64,000 nt of DNA, taken from positions 186,001-250,000 of the forward strand of contig NZ_NPBF01000004.1 of the NCBI RefSeq assembly GCF_002272135.1, read 5' to 3'. This DNA comes from Virgibacillus sp. 7505. GTDB lineage: Bacteria > Bacillota > Bacilli > Bacillales > Amphibacillaceae. The position numbers were made by a program, and so were the translations under genes. The notes under the pieces are model-generated. The model did no database searches and had not been told where the DNA came from. It worked only from the letters and a program-made list of their open reading frames with translations. This document shows, in pieces, positions 8,779 to 17,966 of the stretch; the first letter of the stretch is position 1, and every line of letters starts with the position of its first letter.

Positions 8779-9234
8779 ATGTCTTATACAAGTAATATCG
8801 AGACGCCTTTAGGTAATGTACAGATTACAGCAACAGATCAACTCATAACAAGCATCCTATTCGGTGAACAGCTGCCTGCTAACGAAAACATGCTGACAAA
8901 ACTGGCTCAAACTCAGCTGCAGGCTTATTTTAACGGTGAACTTACCAATTTCCAGCTGCCACTGGCGATGAACGGAACTTCGTTTCAGCAGCGTGTGTGG
9001 GAACAGGTCAATCAAATACCATATGGCAGTTCCGCTTTTTATAGCACAATTGCCGAAGATGCAGGTAATGGACGAGCCGTTCGGGCAGCAGCCAGTGCGG
9101 TCGGGCGAAACACATTCGCCATCGTCATCCCCTGCCATCGGGTTGTCGGCAGGAGCAGGATTGTAACAGGTTACCGCTGGGAGCCGTGGCGTAAGAACTG
9201 GCTGTTGGAATTCGAACAACAAAGGAGCAGATGA
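8779..9234 (+). CDS. ogt: Methylated-DNA--protein-cysteine S-methyltransferase
   Basis: 151 residues, the size of Ogt/MGMT proteins. It repairs O6-alkylguanine by a one-time transfer of the alkyl group to its own cysteine. The active site PCHRV is at 118-122 with Cys119. The DNA-binding stretch (FQQRVWEQVNQIPYG) and the asparagine-binding region before it fit the family. The usual glycine after GY near the end (GYAGG in most) reads GYRWEP here, a small departure. The ATG has TAGGAGG 7 bases upstream. It ends 3 bases before the next gene, so the two form an operon. Confidence 0.93.
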   Translation: MSYTSNIETPLGNVQITATDQLITSILFGEQLPANENMLTKLAQTQLQAYFNGELTNFQLPLAMNGTSFQQRVWEQVNQIPYGSSAFYSTIAEDAGNGRAVRAAASAVGRNTFAIVIPCHRVVGRSRIVTGYRWEPWRKNWLLEFEQQRSR

Positions 9235-9237
9235 AAG

Positions 9238-10002
9238 ATGAAAGTACTTGTGACAGGAGCTGCCGGTCATATTGGCAAGAATTTAGTCAAGGCTATCCAC
9301 GATCAATATGATCTAGTGATGACCGATATTAAACAAGACGAAGACTTAAATCAATTCGGTACATTTAAACAAGCTGATCTTGCTGTAGCAGAAGAAGTCG
9401 AACAGCTGGCAGAAGGTGTGGATGCAATCGTCCATTTGGGCGGGATTGCAACAGAAAGCACATACGAGAAGATTAACCGAAACAACTTCAATGGAACCTA
9501 CCATGTATATGAAGCAGCCCGGAAACATGGTATCAAACGCATCGTTTTCGCCAGCAGCAACCACGCTGTCGGCTTCCATCCGATCAATCAATCGATCGGA
9601 CCAGATGCCCCTCACCTGCCTGATACATACTACGGTTCCAGCAAAGCATTCGGAGAGAACCTGGCGAATATGTATCACAAAAAGCATGGCATTGAAACGG
9701 CCAGCCTGCGCATCGGCAGCTATTTGGAGAAACCCGCGGAGCATCGCAACCTGAATACATGGATCAGTGTCCGGGATATGAATCAGCTGATTGTCTGCTG
9801 TCTGGAGGCGGACCAAATCGGCACGAGTGTCTTTTATGGCGTGTCTTCCTTGCATAATGACTACTTTGATAATCGAGATGCAGCCAAAATCGGCTATGAT
9901 CCCGACGACAATCCTGAGGATTACAGGGAAGAAATAGAAAATGTGAAGATGGAAAATGTGACTGACTTTGTTGGCGGTATATTTACCAACTTCGGAAGAT
10001 GA
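9238..10002 (+). CDS. NAD-dependent epimerase/dehydratase, uronate-dehydrogenase-like
   Basis: 254-residue short-chain dehydrogenase of the extended type. The Rossmann nucleotide motif is GAAGHIG at residues 7-13. The catalytic YxxxK is in YYGSSKAFGE, with the upstream serine in ASSNHAVGF. The phrase NLNTWIS with the following RDM matches uronate dehydrogenases, which oxidise glucuronate or galacturonate to the aldarolactone with NAD+. Other sugar-nucleotide or reductase activities remain possible. Translationally close to ogt (3-base gap) although no pathway link between them is evident. Confidence 0.82.
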   Translation: MKVLVTGAAGHIGKNLVKAIHDQYDLVMTDIKQDEDLNQFGTFKQADLAVAEEVEQLAEGVDAIVHLGGIATESTYEKINRNNFNGTYHVYEAARKHGIKRIVFASSNHAVGFHPINQSIGPDAPHLPDTYYGSSKAFGENLANMYHKKHGIETASLRIGSYLEKPAEHRNLNTWISVRDMNQLIVCCLEADQIGTSVFYGVSSLHNDYFDNRDAAKIGYDPDDNPEDYREEIENVKMENVTDFVGGIFTNFGR

Positions 10003-10005
10003 TTC

Positions 10006-10047
10006 GAACTATCCTATCCGGCCAGTCTGGATGGATAGTTCTTTTTT
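10006..10047 (+). terminator. Terminator of the ogt operon
   Basis: Stem GAACTATCC / GGATAGTTC with a smaller inner stem in the loop, followed by six T residues. Confidence 0.88.
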
Positions 10048-10128
10048 ACATAGATAGTAAAGGAATCTCGCAATCTGCCGCGAAATCCTTACAGGAATGA
10101 AATAAAACATAGTAAAGGATGAACTTAC

Positions 10129-10557
10129 ATGGTACAAGGAATCAATTCTTATATTGTGACAAACGGCAATGGACAAGAAGCAGTCAAATTATATGAGGAG
10201 GCCTTAGGGGCTCAAGTACTGCATATACAAACTTTTGGTGAGATGCCGGAGGATCCTAACCACCCAATTCCGGCTGAAGCAAAGGATCGCGTTTTGCATG
10301 CGCATTTAAAAGTGGGCGGCAACGACTTGATGCTATCTGATACATTCCCAGGTCAGCCGCTCGAGTTAGGGGACCAAGTAGGAATTGCCGTTATTATCAG
10401 CACTCCGGAAGAAACAAAGGATGTATTTGAGAAGCTGTCAAGCGGCGGCCAAATCATTATGGAACTGCAGCAGACCTTCTGGAGTCCTTTATATGGGCAG
10501 GTCAAAGATAAGTTCGGTGTAACATGGCAGGTATCTACTGCAAATGAGGCGCAATAG
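10129..10557 (+). CDS. VOC-superfamily protein, PhnB/YjdN type
   Basis: 142 residues with the glyoxalase-fold layout of the PhnB-like VOC group: N-terminal GQEAVKLYEEALGA, central GGNDLMLSD and C-terminal KDKFGVTWQV. Members include metal-dependent lyases, dioxygenases and resistance proteins, and many have no known reaction. The HxE/E metal pattern is incomplete, so a catalytic role is uncertain. The ribosome site is AAAGGATGA before the ATG. A single-gene unit with its own terminator. Confidence 0.82.
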   Translation: MVQGINSYIVTNGNGQEAVKLYEEALGAQVLHIQTFGEMPEDPNHPIPAEAKDRVLHAHLKVGGNDLMLSDTFPGQPLELGDQVGIAVIISTPEETKDVFEKLSSGGQIIMELQQTFWSPLYGQVKDKFGVTWQVSTANEAQ

Positions 10558-10586
10558 AAGATTGGCAAGGTATAAAGCGTAGCTAT

Positions 10587-10615
10587 AGCTCCCGCCTAAG
10601 CGGGAGCTTATTTTT
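10587..10615 (+). terminator. Terminator of the VOC gene
   Basis: 9-bp GC-rich stem AGCTCCCGC / GCGGGAGCT with a 4-base loop and a TATTTTT tail. Confidence 0.88.
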
Positions 10616-10672
10616 AACAAAAAACGTACAGAAAACAAGAAGTTCTCTGCACGCTCAACAATCTTACCATAT

Positions 10673-11923
10673 CTATTTTTTTATATTTCCTGATAGCTTT
10701 AACGCTTCCTTCAGCTGATTGAATGATCCGCCTTTACCATACATCAATACGCCGCCGCGATAGATTTTAGCAGCAATCCAAGCAATCAGCGTAATGGTTG
10801 CTACAAGGATTGCGATGGAAAGGGCTATTTCCCAGGCAGGAACGCCAAGCATTCCAATACGTAAAAACATAATCATCGGTGTGAAGAATGGAATGTAGGA
10901 TGTCACGACTATGAGTGGTGAATCGGGTGAGCTAAGTCCATAGATAGATAGAAAGAATGCTCCCATCACCAAGAAGATAACTGGACTTACAAGCTGCTGG
11001 ACATCCTCCATTCTGCTTACAACCGATCCGAGCCCTGCACAAATTGTGGCATATAAGAAGTAGCCTAGGATAAAGAAAATCAACGCAAAGGTTAATGTGA
11101 CCGGCGATGCATCAGCGATACCAATAAAATCGAAGAAGCCTCCGCCCAGTTCTTCCCCGCGGATCTGCACCATTGCATACACTGCTACCGTGATTAAAGC
11201 GACTTGTGTAAGTCCTACCATTCCTATCGCCAGAATCTTGGCGAACATTTGGCCGACCGGCGAAGAGCTGGAGATCAATATTTCCATCACTCTTGATGAT
11301 TTCTCATTGGTGATATCCGTTGCGATCATCATGCCGTAAACAATCACACTCATATATAGAGCAAAAACTAAAATATAAACAAGTCCATATGATCCTGCCA
11401 ATTCTTCTTCCGTTTTTGCATTATCATCAAGGGCATCCCGCTGGAAAGACACTGGTGCATATATATCCTGCATCGTCGCTTCGTCAACGCCTGCCTGAGA
11501 AGCTGCTTGGGCAACTTTGATTTGCTGCAGCTGTGCTTCTATTGTTTCACTGGTACTGTTCGTGAGCTGCATACTGTAAAAAGCGGCTTCTGGCAAGCTT
11601 TGTTCAGACTGACTTAAAACGAGCAGTCCTTCATATTCCTCATTCTCTACTGCATCTTTCGCTTCTTCTTCGCTTCCATTGAATAATTCTGGCTGATATT
11701 CTTCTGCACTGGCATGTAATGCTTCATAGGTCTGCTGATTTTCTGTTTCATCTATAACAGCTACGACCGGTTCTTCAGAATCGCCGGTAAAACGGTCGAT
11801 AATATCCGGCACATAAAAGATTCCGCAGATAACAAGTAAAAATATCGCACTCGAAATGACATAACCTTTTGTTTTTACTCGAGAGAGATAGGTATGCGAA
11901 AACACCGTCCAAAACTTACGCAT
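10673..11923 (-). CDS. ABC-2 type permease, NatB/YhaP-like
   Basis: 416 residues. One N-terminal membrane helix (about residues 20-40) is followed by a ~140-residue extracytoplasmic domain and then five or six helices in the C-terminal half, the ABC-2 exporter layout of NatB/YhaP. B. subtilis NatAB extrudes sodium; the substrate here is not shown by sequence. The ATG at 11923 (MRKFWTVFSH) overlaps the stop of the ATPase gene by 8 bases and has AGGTGAG upstream. A longer frame to 11944 adds only seven residues. The pair is a translationally coupled two-gene operon. Confidence 0.88.
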   Translation of the reverse strand: MRKFWTVFSHTYLSRVKTKGYVISSAIFLLVICGIFYVPDIIDRFTGDSEEPVVAVIDETENQQTYEALHASAEEYQPELFNGSEEEAKDAVENEEYEGLLVLSQSEQSLPEAAFYSMQLTNSTSETIEAQLQQIKVAQAASQAGVDEATMQDIYAPVSFQRDALDDNAKTEEELAGSYGLVYILVFALYMSVIVYGMMIATDITNEKSSRVMEILISSSSPVGQMFAKILAIGMVGLTQVALITVAVYAMVQIRGEELGGGFFDFIGIADASPVTLTFALIFFILGYFLYATICAGLGSVVSRMEDVQQLVSPVIFLVMGAFFLSIYGLSSPDSPLIVVTSYIPFFTPMIMFLRIGMLGVPAWEIALSIAILVATITLIAWIAAKIYRGGVLMYGKGGSFNQLKEALKLSGNIKK

Positions 11924-12821
11924 AAGACTCACCTGCCTTTTCAATGAAGATATCGTTCAGCGTTGGTTCTTCCACTTCAAATTTGCTGACAAATCCTTTC
12001 TCGGTCAGCTGCTTCCATACAGAAACGGCATCTTCTGATGATGCAATCTGAAGTCGGCATCCCTGCTGCGTCTGATGGTACTTCACCACACCTGATGCTT
12101 CTTTTAAAAAGGTTAAGTCATAGTCTGCTGATATGGTAATGTTCTTCTTGCGGAAGGATCGCTTTATTTCGATTAAGTCGCCCTCTACGACCGGCTTTCC
12201 GTGCTTCATAATACAAAGAAAACGACATAGTTCTTCTACATGCTCCATGCGGTGAGACGAGAAGATGATTGATGTTCCATTATTTTTCAGGTCCATTACG
12301 GCTTGCTTCAGCATTTCCACATTAACTGGATCCAGTCCTGAGAATGGTTCATCCAATATCAATAGGCGAGGATTGTGCAATACAGCGGATATGAATTGTA
12401 TTTTCTGCTGGTTTCCTTTAGAGAGCTCTTCCACTTTCTTGTTTTCATATTCTGTTATATTAAATCGATCAAGCCAGTTCTTTATTGCTTTCACACTGTC
12501 TGCCTTTGCCATCCCCCTAAGCTTGGCTAGATACACGAGCTGATCCTTTACGGTAAGCTTTGGATAAAGTCCGCGTTCCTCCGGAAGGTAGCCAATTTCA
12601 TCACTCTGGTCATACGTAATCTTTTTACCACGCCAGAATATCTCTCCTTCTGAATTCTCCAATAAGTTAAGAATCATACGGAAAGTAGTCGTTTTACCAG
12701 CACCGTTAGCTCCTAGGAATCCAAAAATTTCTCCTTCTGGTATCGACAATGTCAGCTGGTCGACAGCAGTATGCTTGCCGAACCTCTTCGTCACATCTTT
12801 TAGTTCAAGCACTAGCACCAT
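11916..12821 (-). CDS. ABC exporter ATP-binding protein, NatA/YhaQ-like
   Basis: 301 residues: one ABC domain (Walker A GANGAGKTT, signature LSKGNQQK, Walker B LLILDEPFSG, switch SSHRME) plus a ~80-residue C-terminal extension common in ABC-2 exporters. It powers the permease encoded immediately downstream. The signature reads LSKGNQ rather than LSGGQ, which is usual in the NatA group. The first ATG (12821) abuts an AAAGG element with no spacing; a GTG three codons in (12812) has AAAGGA at good spacing and may be the true start. Confidence 0.9.
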   Translation of the reverse strand: MVLVLELKDVTKRFGKHTAVDQLTLSIPEGEIFGFLGANGAGKTTTFRMILNLLENSEGEIFWRGKKITYDQSDEIGYLPEERGLYPKLTVKDQLVYLAKLRGMAKADSVKAIKNWLDRFNITEYENKKVEELSKGNQQKIQFISAVLHNPRLLILDEPFSGLDPVNVEMLKQAVMDLKNNGTSIIFSSHRMEHVEELCRFLCIMKHGKPVVEGDLIEIKRSFRKKNITISADYDLTFLKEASGVVKYHQTQQGCRLQIASSEDAVSVWKQLTEKGFVSKFEVEEPTLNDIFIEKAGESYA

Positions 12822-12936
12822 CCTTTCTTTTTCCTCTTAATGAATCTACGGATGGTTGCCGGAAATGTTTCACTGTATTATAAGTTTGAACTAAGCGTTT
12901 CGGGCTGGGGACAGACAGACCTTTCTCCTCTTAAAC

Positions 12937-12972
12937 AAAAAAAGCGCAGAGAAAACATGATTTCCCTGCACT
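12937..12972 (-). terminator. Terminator of the trp operon
   Basis: On the minus strand, a 12-bp stem (AGTGCAGGGAAA against TTTCTCTGCGCT region, two G-U pairs) is followed by seven T residues. It lies 25 bases past the trpA stop. Confidence 0.88.
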
Positions 12973-12996
12973 CCAACTATAACGAAAACAAATCAT

Positions 12997-13776
12997 TTAC
13001 ACTTGCTTCCTTGATCTAATCAACTCTTCCACTTGCTGTCTGTCTCCTTGATGCAATGCATCGACAATCTTACTTCCGACCACTACTCCATCACAATATT
13101 GGCTCAGTTCCTTCACATGCGCTGGTGTAGAAACTCCGAAACCAGCCAGTACTGGTGCGTTGCTGATTTTTTTCAGCTCCTGCAGATGTGTTCCCAGCTG
13201 ATCGACGAATGTCGCTCTCTCCCCTGTGGTACCTGAAACTGTCACGGCATAAAGAAAGCCTTCAGCGCGCTCAGCGAGTGCCCGGATCCTTTCTGGTGTA
13301 CTGGTCAAAGCGACCAAACGGATCAGAGCTATTTCATGCTTTTGAAGGGCTTCGACAACAAGTCCTTCCTCTTCAAGCGGCAGATCAGGCAGGATAAGAC
13401 CAGATATCCCTGCTGCAGCACAGGCTGACGCGAAGTCTTCCACACCAAAGGCGAAGACTGGATTCAAGTACGTCATGATAACAAGCGGCACATGGCAGCT
13501 GGCTTTTTCCTTAGCAACCTCATCGAGTACTGCACGGACAGTCGTGCCTGCCTCCAATGCGCGAATTCCAGCTGCCTGGATAGTTGGCCCGTCTGCGACT
13601 GGATCTGAAAAAGGAAGACCAAGCTCGATTGCTGTTGCACCACTATCAGCAAGAAATTGAATGCGTTCATTCAAACTGTCCAAGCCGCCATCACCAGCCA
13701 TTATATATGGTACGAAAGCTTTTTCCCCAGCTTGTGATACCGTTTGAAATGCATTATCCAGCATAGCTTTACTCAT
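12997..13776 (-). CDS. trpA: Tryptophan synthase alpha chain
   Basis: 259 residues. Cleaves indole-3-glycerol phosphate to indole and glyceraldehyde-3-phosphate inside the alpha2-beta2 complex. Catalytic Glu51 and Asp62 lie in [17 protein letters not shown]. Later motifs ([23 protein letters not shown]) fit the family. I start at the ATG at 13776, 6 bases after AGGAGGAGA; the longer frame to 13797 would place the ribosome site inside the gene. It overlaps the end of trpB by 8 bases. Last gene of the operon. Confidence 0.97.
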   Translation of the reverse strand: MSKAMLDNAFQTVSQAGEKAFVPYIMAGDGGLDSLNERIQFLADSGATAIELGLPFSDPVADGPTIQAAGIRALEAGTTVRAVLDEVAKEKASCHVPLVIMTYLNPVFAFGVEDFASACAAAGISGLILPDLPLEEEGLVVEALQKHEIALIRLVALTSTPERIRALAERAEGFLYAVTVSGTTGERATFVDQLGTHLQELKKISNAPVLAGFGVSTPAHVKELSQYCDGVVVGSKIVDALHQGDRQQVEELIRSRKQV

Positions 13777-14983
13777 ACAGATCTCCTCCTGTTTCATGCG
13801 CTTCCCTGATTGTGTTTACATCCTTATCCCCGCGTCCGGACAAACAGACAACAAGCACATCCTCTCCACCCATCACTGGCGCCAGCTTTTTACAGTATGC
13901 GACTGCATGCGCGCTTTCCAGTGCTGGTATGATTCCTTCTGTTCTGGATAGAAGTCGCACAGCCTCTAGCGCTTCTTCGTCGGTAACAGCATCGTACGTA
14001 ACTCGACCAGCATCTTTTAAATAGCTATGCTCCGGACCGACGCCTGGATAATCCAATCCGGCCGAAATGGAGTGAGGCTCCTGTACCTGACCGTCTTCAT
14101 TTTGAAGCAAATAGGATAATGATCCATGCAGAATTCCCGCTTTCCCCTCTGTAAGAGAGGCTGCATGCTTACCTGTTGGTAGCCCCATACCTCCTGCTTC
14201 CACACCGTACATTTTAACACCGCGATCATCCACGAACGGATAGAACATGCCAATTGCGTTACTTCCTCCTCCAACGCAGGCAACAATTGCTTCCGGCAGC
14301 TTGCCTTCTGCCTCGATGATCTGCTTGCGGGTTTCATCGCCGATAATCCGCTGGAAATCACGGACGATTTGCGGGAATGGATGCGGGCCGGCAGCTGTAC
14401 CGAAAATATAATGTGTATCTTCTACATTCGCCGTCCAATAGCGCATCGCTTCGTTTACTGCATCCTTCAAGGTGCCGTTACCCTGATCGACGGATACGAC
14501 TTGAGCGCCTAAGAGCTCCATCCGGTATACGTTCAATGCTTGTCGTCTGACGTCTTCTTTTCCCATGAAGATGATGCATTCCAATCCTAGCAACGCACTG
14601 ACTGTCGCAGTGGCAACACCATGCTGGCCAGCGCCTGTTTCCGCCACAACCTTTTTCTTGCCCATCCGCTGTGTGAGCAACGCCTGCCCGATTGTGTTGT
14701 TGATTTTATGTGCCCCTGTATGGTTAAGGTCTTCTCTTTTCAAATAGATCCTCGGTCCGCCAAGAGTTGCTGTTAAGCGTTCTGCAAAATAAAGCGGGGT
14801 CTCCCGTCCGATATACTGTTTCAAGTAATAGCGCATCTCTTCTTGGAAGGCAGGATCTCCCTTCGCTTCCTTGAATGCTTCTTCTAGTTCCAAGATGGCT
14901 GGCATGAGTGTTTCTGGTACAAATCGGCCGCCAAAGCTTCCATAATGCCCGGTTTCTGTCGGATATGTTGCCATGTTTTTCAC
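13769..14983 (-). CDS. trpB: Tryptophan synthase beta chain
   Basis: 404 residues. Condenses indole and serine to tryptophan using PLP; the PLP lysine is Lys93 in HTGAHKINN, and the phosphate-binding GGGSNA loop follows later. The start is GTG at 14983, overlapping the trpF stop as GTGA, which suggests translational coupling; an ATG three codons in is an alternative. Standard trpB1-type length. Partner of the trpA product encoded next. Confidence 0.97.
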   Translation of the reverse strand: MKNMATYPTETGHYGSFGGRFVPETLMPAILELEEAFKEAKGDPAFQEEMRYYLKQYIGRETPLYFAERLTATLGGPRIYLKREDLNHTGAHKINNTIGQALLTQRMGKKKVVAETGAGQHGVATATVSALLGLECIIFMGKEDVRRQALNVYRMELLGAQVVSVDQGNGTLKDAVNEAMRYWTANVEDTHYIFGTAAGPHPFPQIVRDFQRIIGDETRKQIIEAEGKLPEAIVACVGGGSNAIGMFYPFVDDRGVKMYGVEAGGMGLPTGKHAASLTEGKAGILHGSLSYLLQNEDGQVQEPHSISAGLDYPGVGPEHSYLKDAGRVTYDAVTDEEALEAVRLLSRTEGIIPALESAHAVAYCKKLAPVMGGEDVLVVCLSGRGDKDVNTIREAHETGGDLYE

Positions 14984-15588
14984 TGTCCTCTCTTTGCCGC
15001 TGTAATGAATTGTTTTATTTTAATCGGATCCTTTTGTCCATCTGTCTCCACGCCGCTGCTGACGTCGACCCCAGCAGGACTCACTTCCTCAATCGCCTGC
15101 TGTACATTGCCAGCATGCAATCCGCCTGCAAGAAAGAGCCTTTCCCTCGGAATTGTTTCTGAGCTTGCCAGCGACCAGTCGAATGTGGTGCCGTTCCCTC
15201 CCCTATATGCTTCAGCCGGACTATCCAGCAGATAATAATCACATGGGTAATCAGCCAGCTGCTTCAGGTCATCCTCTGAACCTACCGAAAAAGCTTTAAT
15301 GACAGGCTTGCGGATAGCTTTAATGTAGTCTGGTGTTTCGTCGCCATGCAGCTGAATATAATCCAGTTCTGCCGTCTCGGCTATGACCAGCAAACTCTCG
15401 ATCGGCTCATTGACAAATACACCTACTTTTTTCACATGATCTGGAAGCTTTTTCCCGATGCCGGCAGCTTGCTCAGGTGACACTCTCCGTCTGCTGTCCG
15501 CAAAAACGAATCCGATCATATCAGCTCCTGCAACCACCGCTGTCTGCCCAGCCTCCACAGACTGAATGCCGCAAATCTTGACGATCAT
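14980..15588 (-). CDS. trpF: Phosphoribosylanthranilate isomerase
   Basis: 202-residue TIM-barrel enzyme, third committed step of tryptophan synthesis. The general base is Cys7 in MIVKICGIQ and the acid is the Asp in [11 protein letters not shown] context (GVDVSSGVE). It overlaps trpC upstream by 4 bases (ATGA type) and trpB downstream by 4 bases. It is a separate gene, not fused to trpC as in enterics. Confidence 0.96.
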   Translation of the reverse strand: MIVKICGIQSVEAGQTAVVAGADMIGFVFADSRRRVSPEQAAGIGKKLPDHVKKVGVFVNEPIESLLVIAETAELDYIQLHGDETPDYIKAIRKPVIKAFSVGSEDDLKQLADYPCDYYLLDSPAEAYRGGNGTTFDWSLASSETIPRERLFLAGGLHAGNVQQAIEEVSPAGVDVSSGVETDGQKDPIKIKQFITAAKRGQ

Positions 15589-16367
15589 GACTGCTCCGCT
15601 CCAACCGGAACTTGGAGTGTCTCCAGTACTGCTGCTATATCGTCAGCTCGCATAAGTGTTTCCCCAACAAGGATTCCCCTTGCCCCTGCTTTTGCTGCAC
15701 GAGATGCATCAGCTGATACCGTTATGCCGCTTTCGCTGATAACAAGAATATTTGAGGACTCAATTCTCTCTATCAATCTTTCTGTTACACCCAAATCCAC
15801 CTCGAAGGTTTTTAGATTTCGATTATTGATGCCGATGATATTGGCACCAAGCTTCTGCGCTTGCTCTAATTCTTCTTCATTGTGCACCTCTACCAGCACA
15901 TCCATCTCTTTGGATTTTGCATACTGATAGAGAGCGTGCAATCGCTCTTCTTCCAATGCCGCTACAATCAATAGAATTACATCAGCACCATAATCAGCTG
16001 CTCGGTCTATCTGAATTTCATCAAGGATGAAATCTTTATTCAATATCGGTACTTCCACTGCCTCCCGGACAGCTGCCAAATCATCCATCGTGCCTTTGAA
16101 AAACGGTGTATCAGTCAACACTGAAATTGCACCCGCTCCTGCGGCTTCGTAAATCTTTGCCTGGTCCGCAGGTACAACATCGGGATTGATCATTCCTTTG
16201 GAAGGTGAAGCACGCTTGATTTCTGCGATAATCTGCAGCTGTTTCTGTTCTTTGAATCGTTCATATAACGATATCGGCTTGCGCTGCGCTGCTGTCGGTC
16301 GATATGTTTGCTTCATTGTACTAATTTCCGTTCGCTTCTCTTCTAGTATCCTTGCTAAGAATGTCAT
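15585..16367 (-). CDS. trpC: Indole-3-glycerol phosphate synthase
   Basis: 260 residues. TIM-barrel enzyme closing the indole ring. Family motifs: IAEIKRASPSKG near residues 46-57 (substrate-binding Lys and Ser), VLTDTPFFKG, NKDFI and GINNRNL. It overlaps trpD and trpF by 4 bases each, so the run is tightly coupled. Cytosolic. Confidence 0.97.
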   Translation of the reverse strand: MTFLARILEEKRTEISTMKQTYRPTAAQRKPISLYERFKEQKQLQIIAEIKRASPSKGMINPDVVPADQAKIYEAAGAGAISVLTDTPFFKGTMDDLAAVREAVEVPILNKDFILDEIQIDRAADYGADVILLIVAALEEERLHALYQYAKSKEMDVLVEVHNEEELEQAQKLGANIIGINNRNLKTFEVDLGVTERLIERIESSNILVISESGITVSADASRAAKAGARGILVGETLMRADDIAAVLETLQVPVGAEQS

Positions 16368-17383
16368 GATCTCACTTCCCTTTGTTTATAATCGATCAAG
16401 TATTGCAGTTTCTGTCTAGCAGCTCCGCTATCAATGCTTTCCTTAGCAAGCTCGATGCCTTCCTGTATAGAAGCCACTTTTCCATTCGCAAATATGCCAA
16501 GTCCTGCATTCAAAACCACTGTGTCCCGATGGACACCTTTCTCCCCATTCAACACACGCAGCAGAATGTCTGCATTCTCAGCTGCATCACCGCCCTTGAT
16601 TGCTTCAAGCGGATAAACCGGCAGGCCAACCTCATCCGGATGAAGAGTGAAAGCTGTCTGTTTACCGTCCTCCAGCAGGACAAGATGGTTCTCTCCTGCA
16701 AGTGATGCTTCATCCATATATCCTGCTCCATTAATGACAATCGCTCTTTTGCGTCCCAGCTTATGGAGCGCTTCGGCCATCATCCCAAGCATATCGCGGC
16801 GATAGATGCCGAGCAGCTGTGAATCAAGCTGGACCGGATTCGTCAATGGCCCGATTAAATTAAAGATCGTAGGAATTCGCAGTACTTTGCGCAGCTGCAT
16901 CACCTGCTTCAGACCTGGATGAACATGAGGCGCGAATAAAAAGGCGATACCATTCTCCTCAAGCAGATGCGTCATCTCCTCTGCCGGCAAATACAATGGG
17001 ATCCCCAGCTTCTCCAGTACATCCGCACTTCCGGTTCTGCTTGATATGCTGCGATTCCCATGTTTGGCAATCGTAATACCCGCTCCAGCAATGACAAAGG
17101 CTGCAGTCGTACTAATGTTGAAGCTTTGCGATCCATCGCCTCCGGTACCGCAGTTATCCATCACATTTGCTGCCTGAAGGGGAATTGTCTGCGCTTTTTC
17201 CCGAATTGCAGCCACCATACCAGCTACTTCATCCGCTGTTTCCCCTCGGGTTTGCAGCATCGAAAGAAATGCACCTGCCACAGCATCAGGCATACTGCCA
17301 TCCAGCAATTCCCGGGATGCCTGCAGCGTTTCTGCATATGTCAAAGCCTGTGTATTCGTAAGCTTAGCCAATAATGGTTCCAT
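16364..17383 (-). CDS. trpD: Anthranilate phosphoribosyltransferase
   Basis: 339 residues, the usual length. Transfers phosphoribose from PRPP to anthranilate. The PRPP loop is DNCGTGGDGSQSFNIST at about residues 82-98, and the anthranilate site KHGNRSISSRTGSADVLE follows. It overlaps trpG by 20 bases. It is a stand-alone protein, not fused to the glutamine amidotransferase. Confidence 0.97.
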   Translation of the reverse strand: MEPLLAKLTNTQALTYAETLQASRELLDGSMPDAVAGAFLSMLQTRGETADEVAGMVAAIREKAQTIPLQAANVMDNCGTGGDGSQSFNISTTAAFVIAGAGITIAKHGNRSISSRTGSADVLEKLGIPLYLPAEEMTHLLEENGIAFLFAPHVHPGLKQVMQLRKVLRIPTIFNLIGPLTNPVQLDSQLLGIYRRDMLGMMAEALHKLGRKRAIVINGAGYMDEASLAGENHLVLLEDGKQTAFTLHPDEVGLPVYPLEAIKGGDAAENADILLRVLNGEKGVHRDTVVLNAGLGIFANGKVASIQEGIELAKESIDSGAARQKLQYLIDYKQREVRS

Positions 17384-17966
17384 TACTTTCCCCTTCTTTC
17401 ATGGTTAGGATATAATGCTTCACGATCTCCTTACCTGCTTCTGTTCCGATTGATTCCGGGTGGAACTGCAGTCCGTAAACCGGATAGCGGATATGCTGGA
17501 CAGCCATGATTTCCTCGTCATCCTCTGAATAAGCGGTAACTTTCAATTCATTCGGAATATTGTGCTTATCGATGACTAGAGAATGATAGCGCATGATCGG
17601 CAAATCCTTAACTATCCCTTCGATTGCAGGTTCTCCCTCATATCGAAGCGTCGATGTCTTGCCATGCTTGATTTGCCCTGCACGGATAATGTCCGCACCG
17701 AAGGCTGTACCGATTGCCTGGTGACCAAGACATATGCCGAGTATCGGAATTTTTCCTGTAAAGTGGCGGATTGCATCGACACATATTCCTGCATCTTCCG
17801 GTCTGCCCGGACCAGGTGAGACGATGATTGCCTCGGGTTTCAATGTTTCGATGTCCTGGATGGAGATTGCATCGTTACGTACAACCTTGACTTGTTCCCC
17901 AAGCTCCGCTGTGTATTGGAAAAGATTATACGTAAAAGAATCATAATTATCGATCAGCAGTATCAT
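17364..17966 (-). CDS. trpG: Anthranilate synthase glutamine amidotransferase subunit
   Basis: 200-residue class I amidotransferase that feeds ammonia to TrpE. Catalytic triad visible: Cys79 in ILGICLGHQ, His169 and Glu171 in LQFHPES. It overlaps trpE by 20 bases. In B. subtilis the operon lacks this gene and an amphibolic PabA in the folate operon does the job; here a dedicated copy sits in the trp operon. Whether it also serves folate synthesis depends on whether a pabA exists elsewhere. Confidence 0.94.
   Translation of the reverse strand: MILLIDNYDSFTYNLFQYTAELGEQVKVVRNDAISIQDIETLKPEAIIVSPGPGRPEDAGICVDAIRHFTGKIPILGICLGHQAIGTAFGADIIRAGQIKHGKTSTLRYEGEPAIEGIVKDLPIMRYHSLVIDKHNIPNELKVTAYSEDDEEIMAVQHIRYPVYGLQFHPESIGTEAGKEIVKHYILTMKEGESNGTIIG

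Noticed and set aside
12895-12925. Short GGGGACAGAC-like word near the trp terminator, similar to GGGGACGG in the T-box terminator
   Set aside because: Only a few bases are shared, no longer repeat unit is visible, and one copy is part of a terminator stem.
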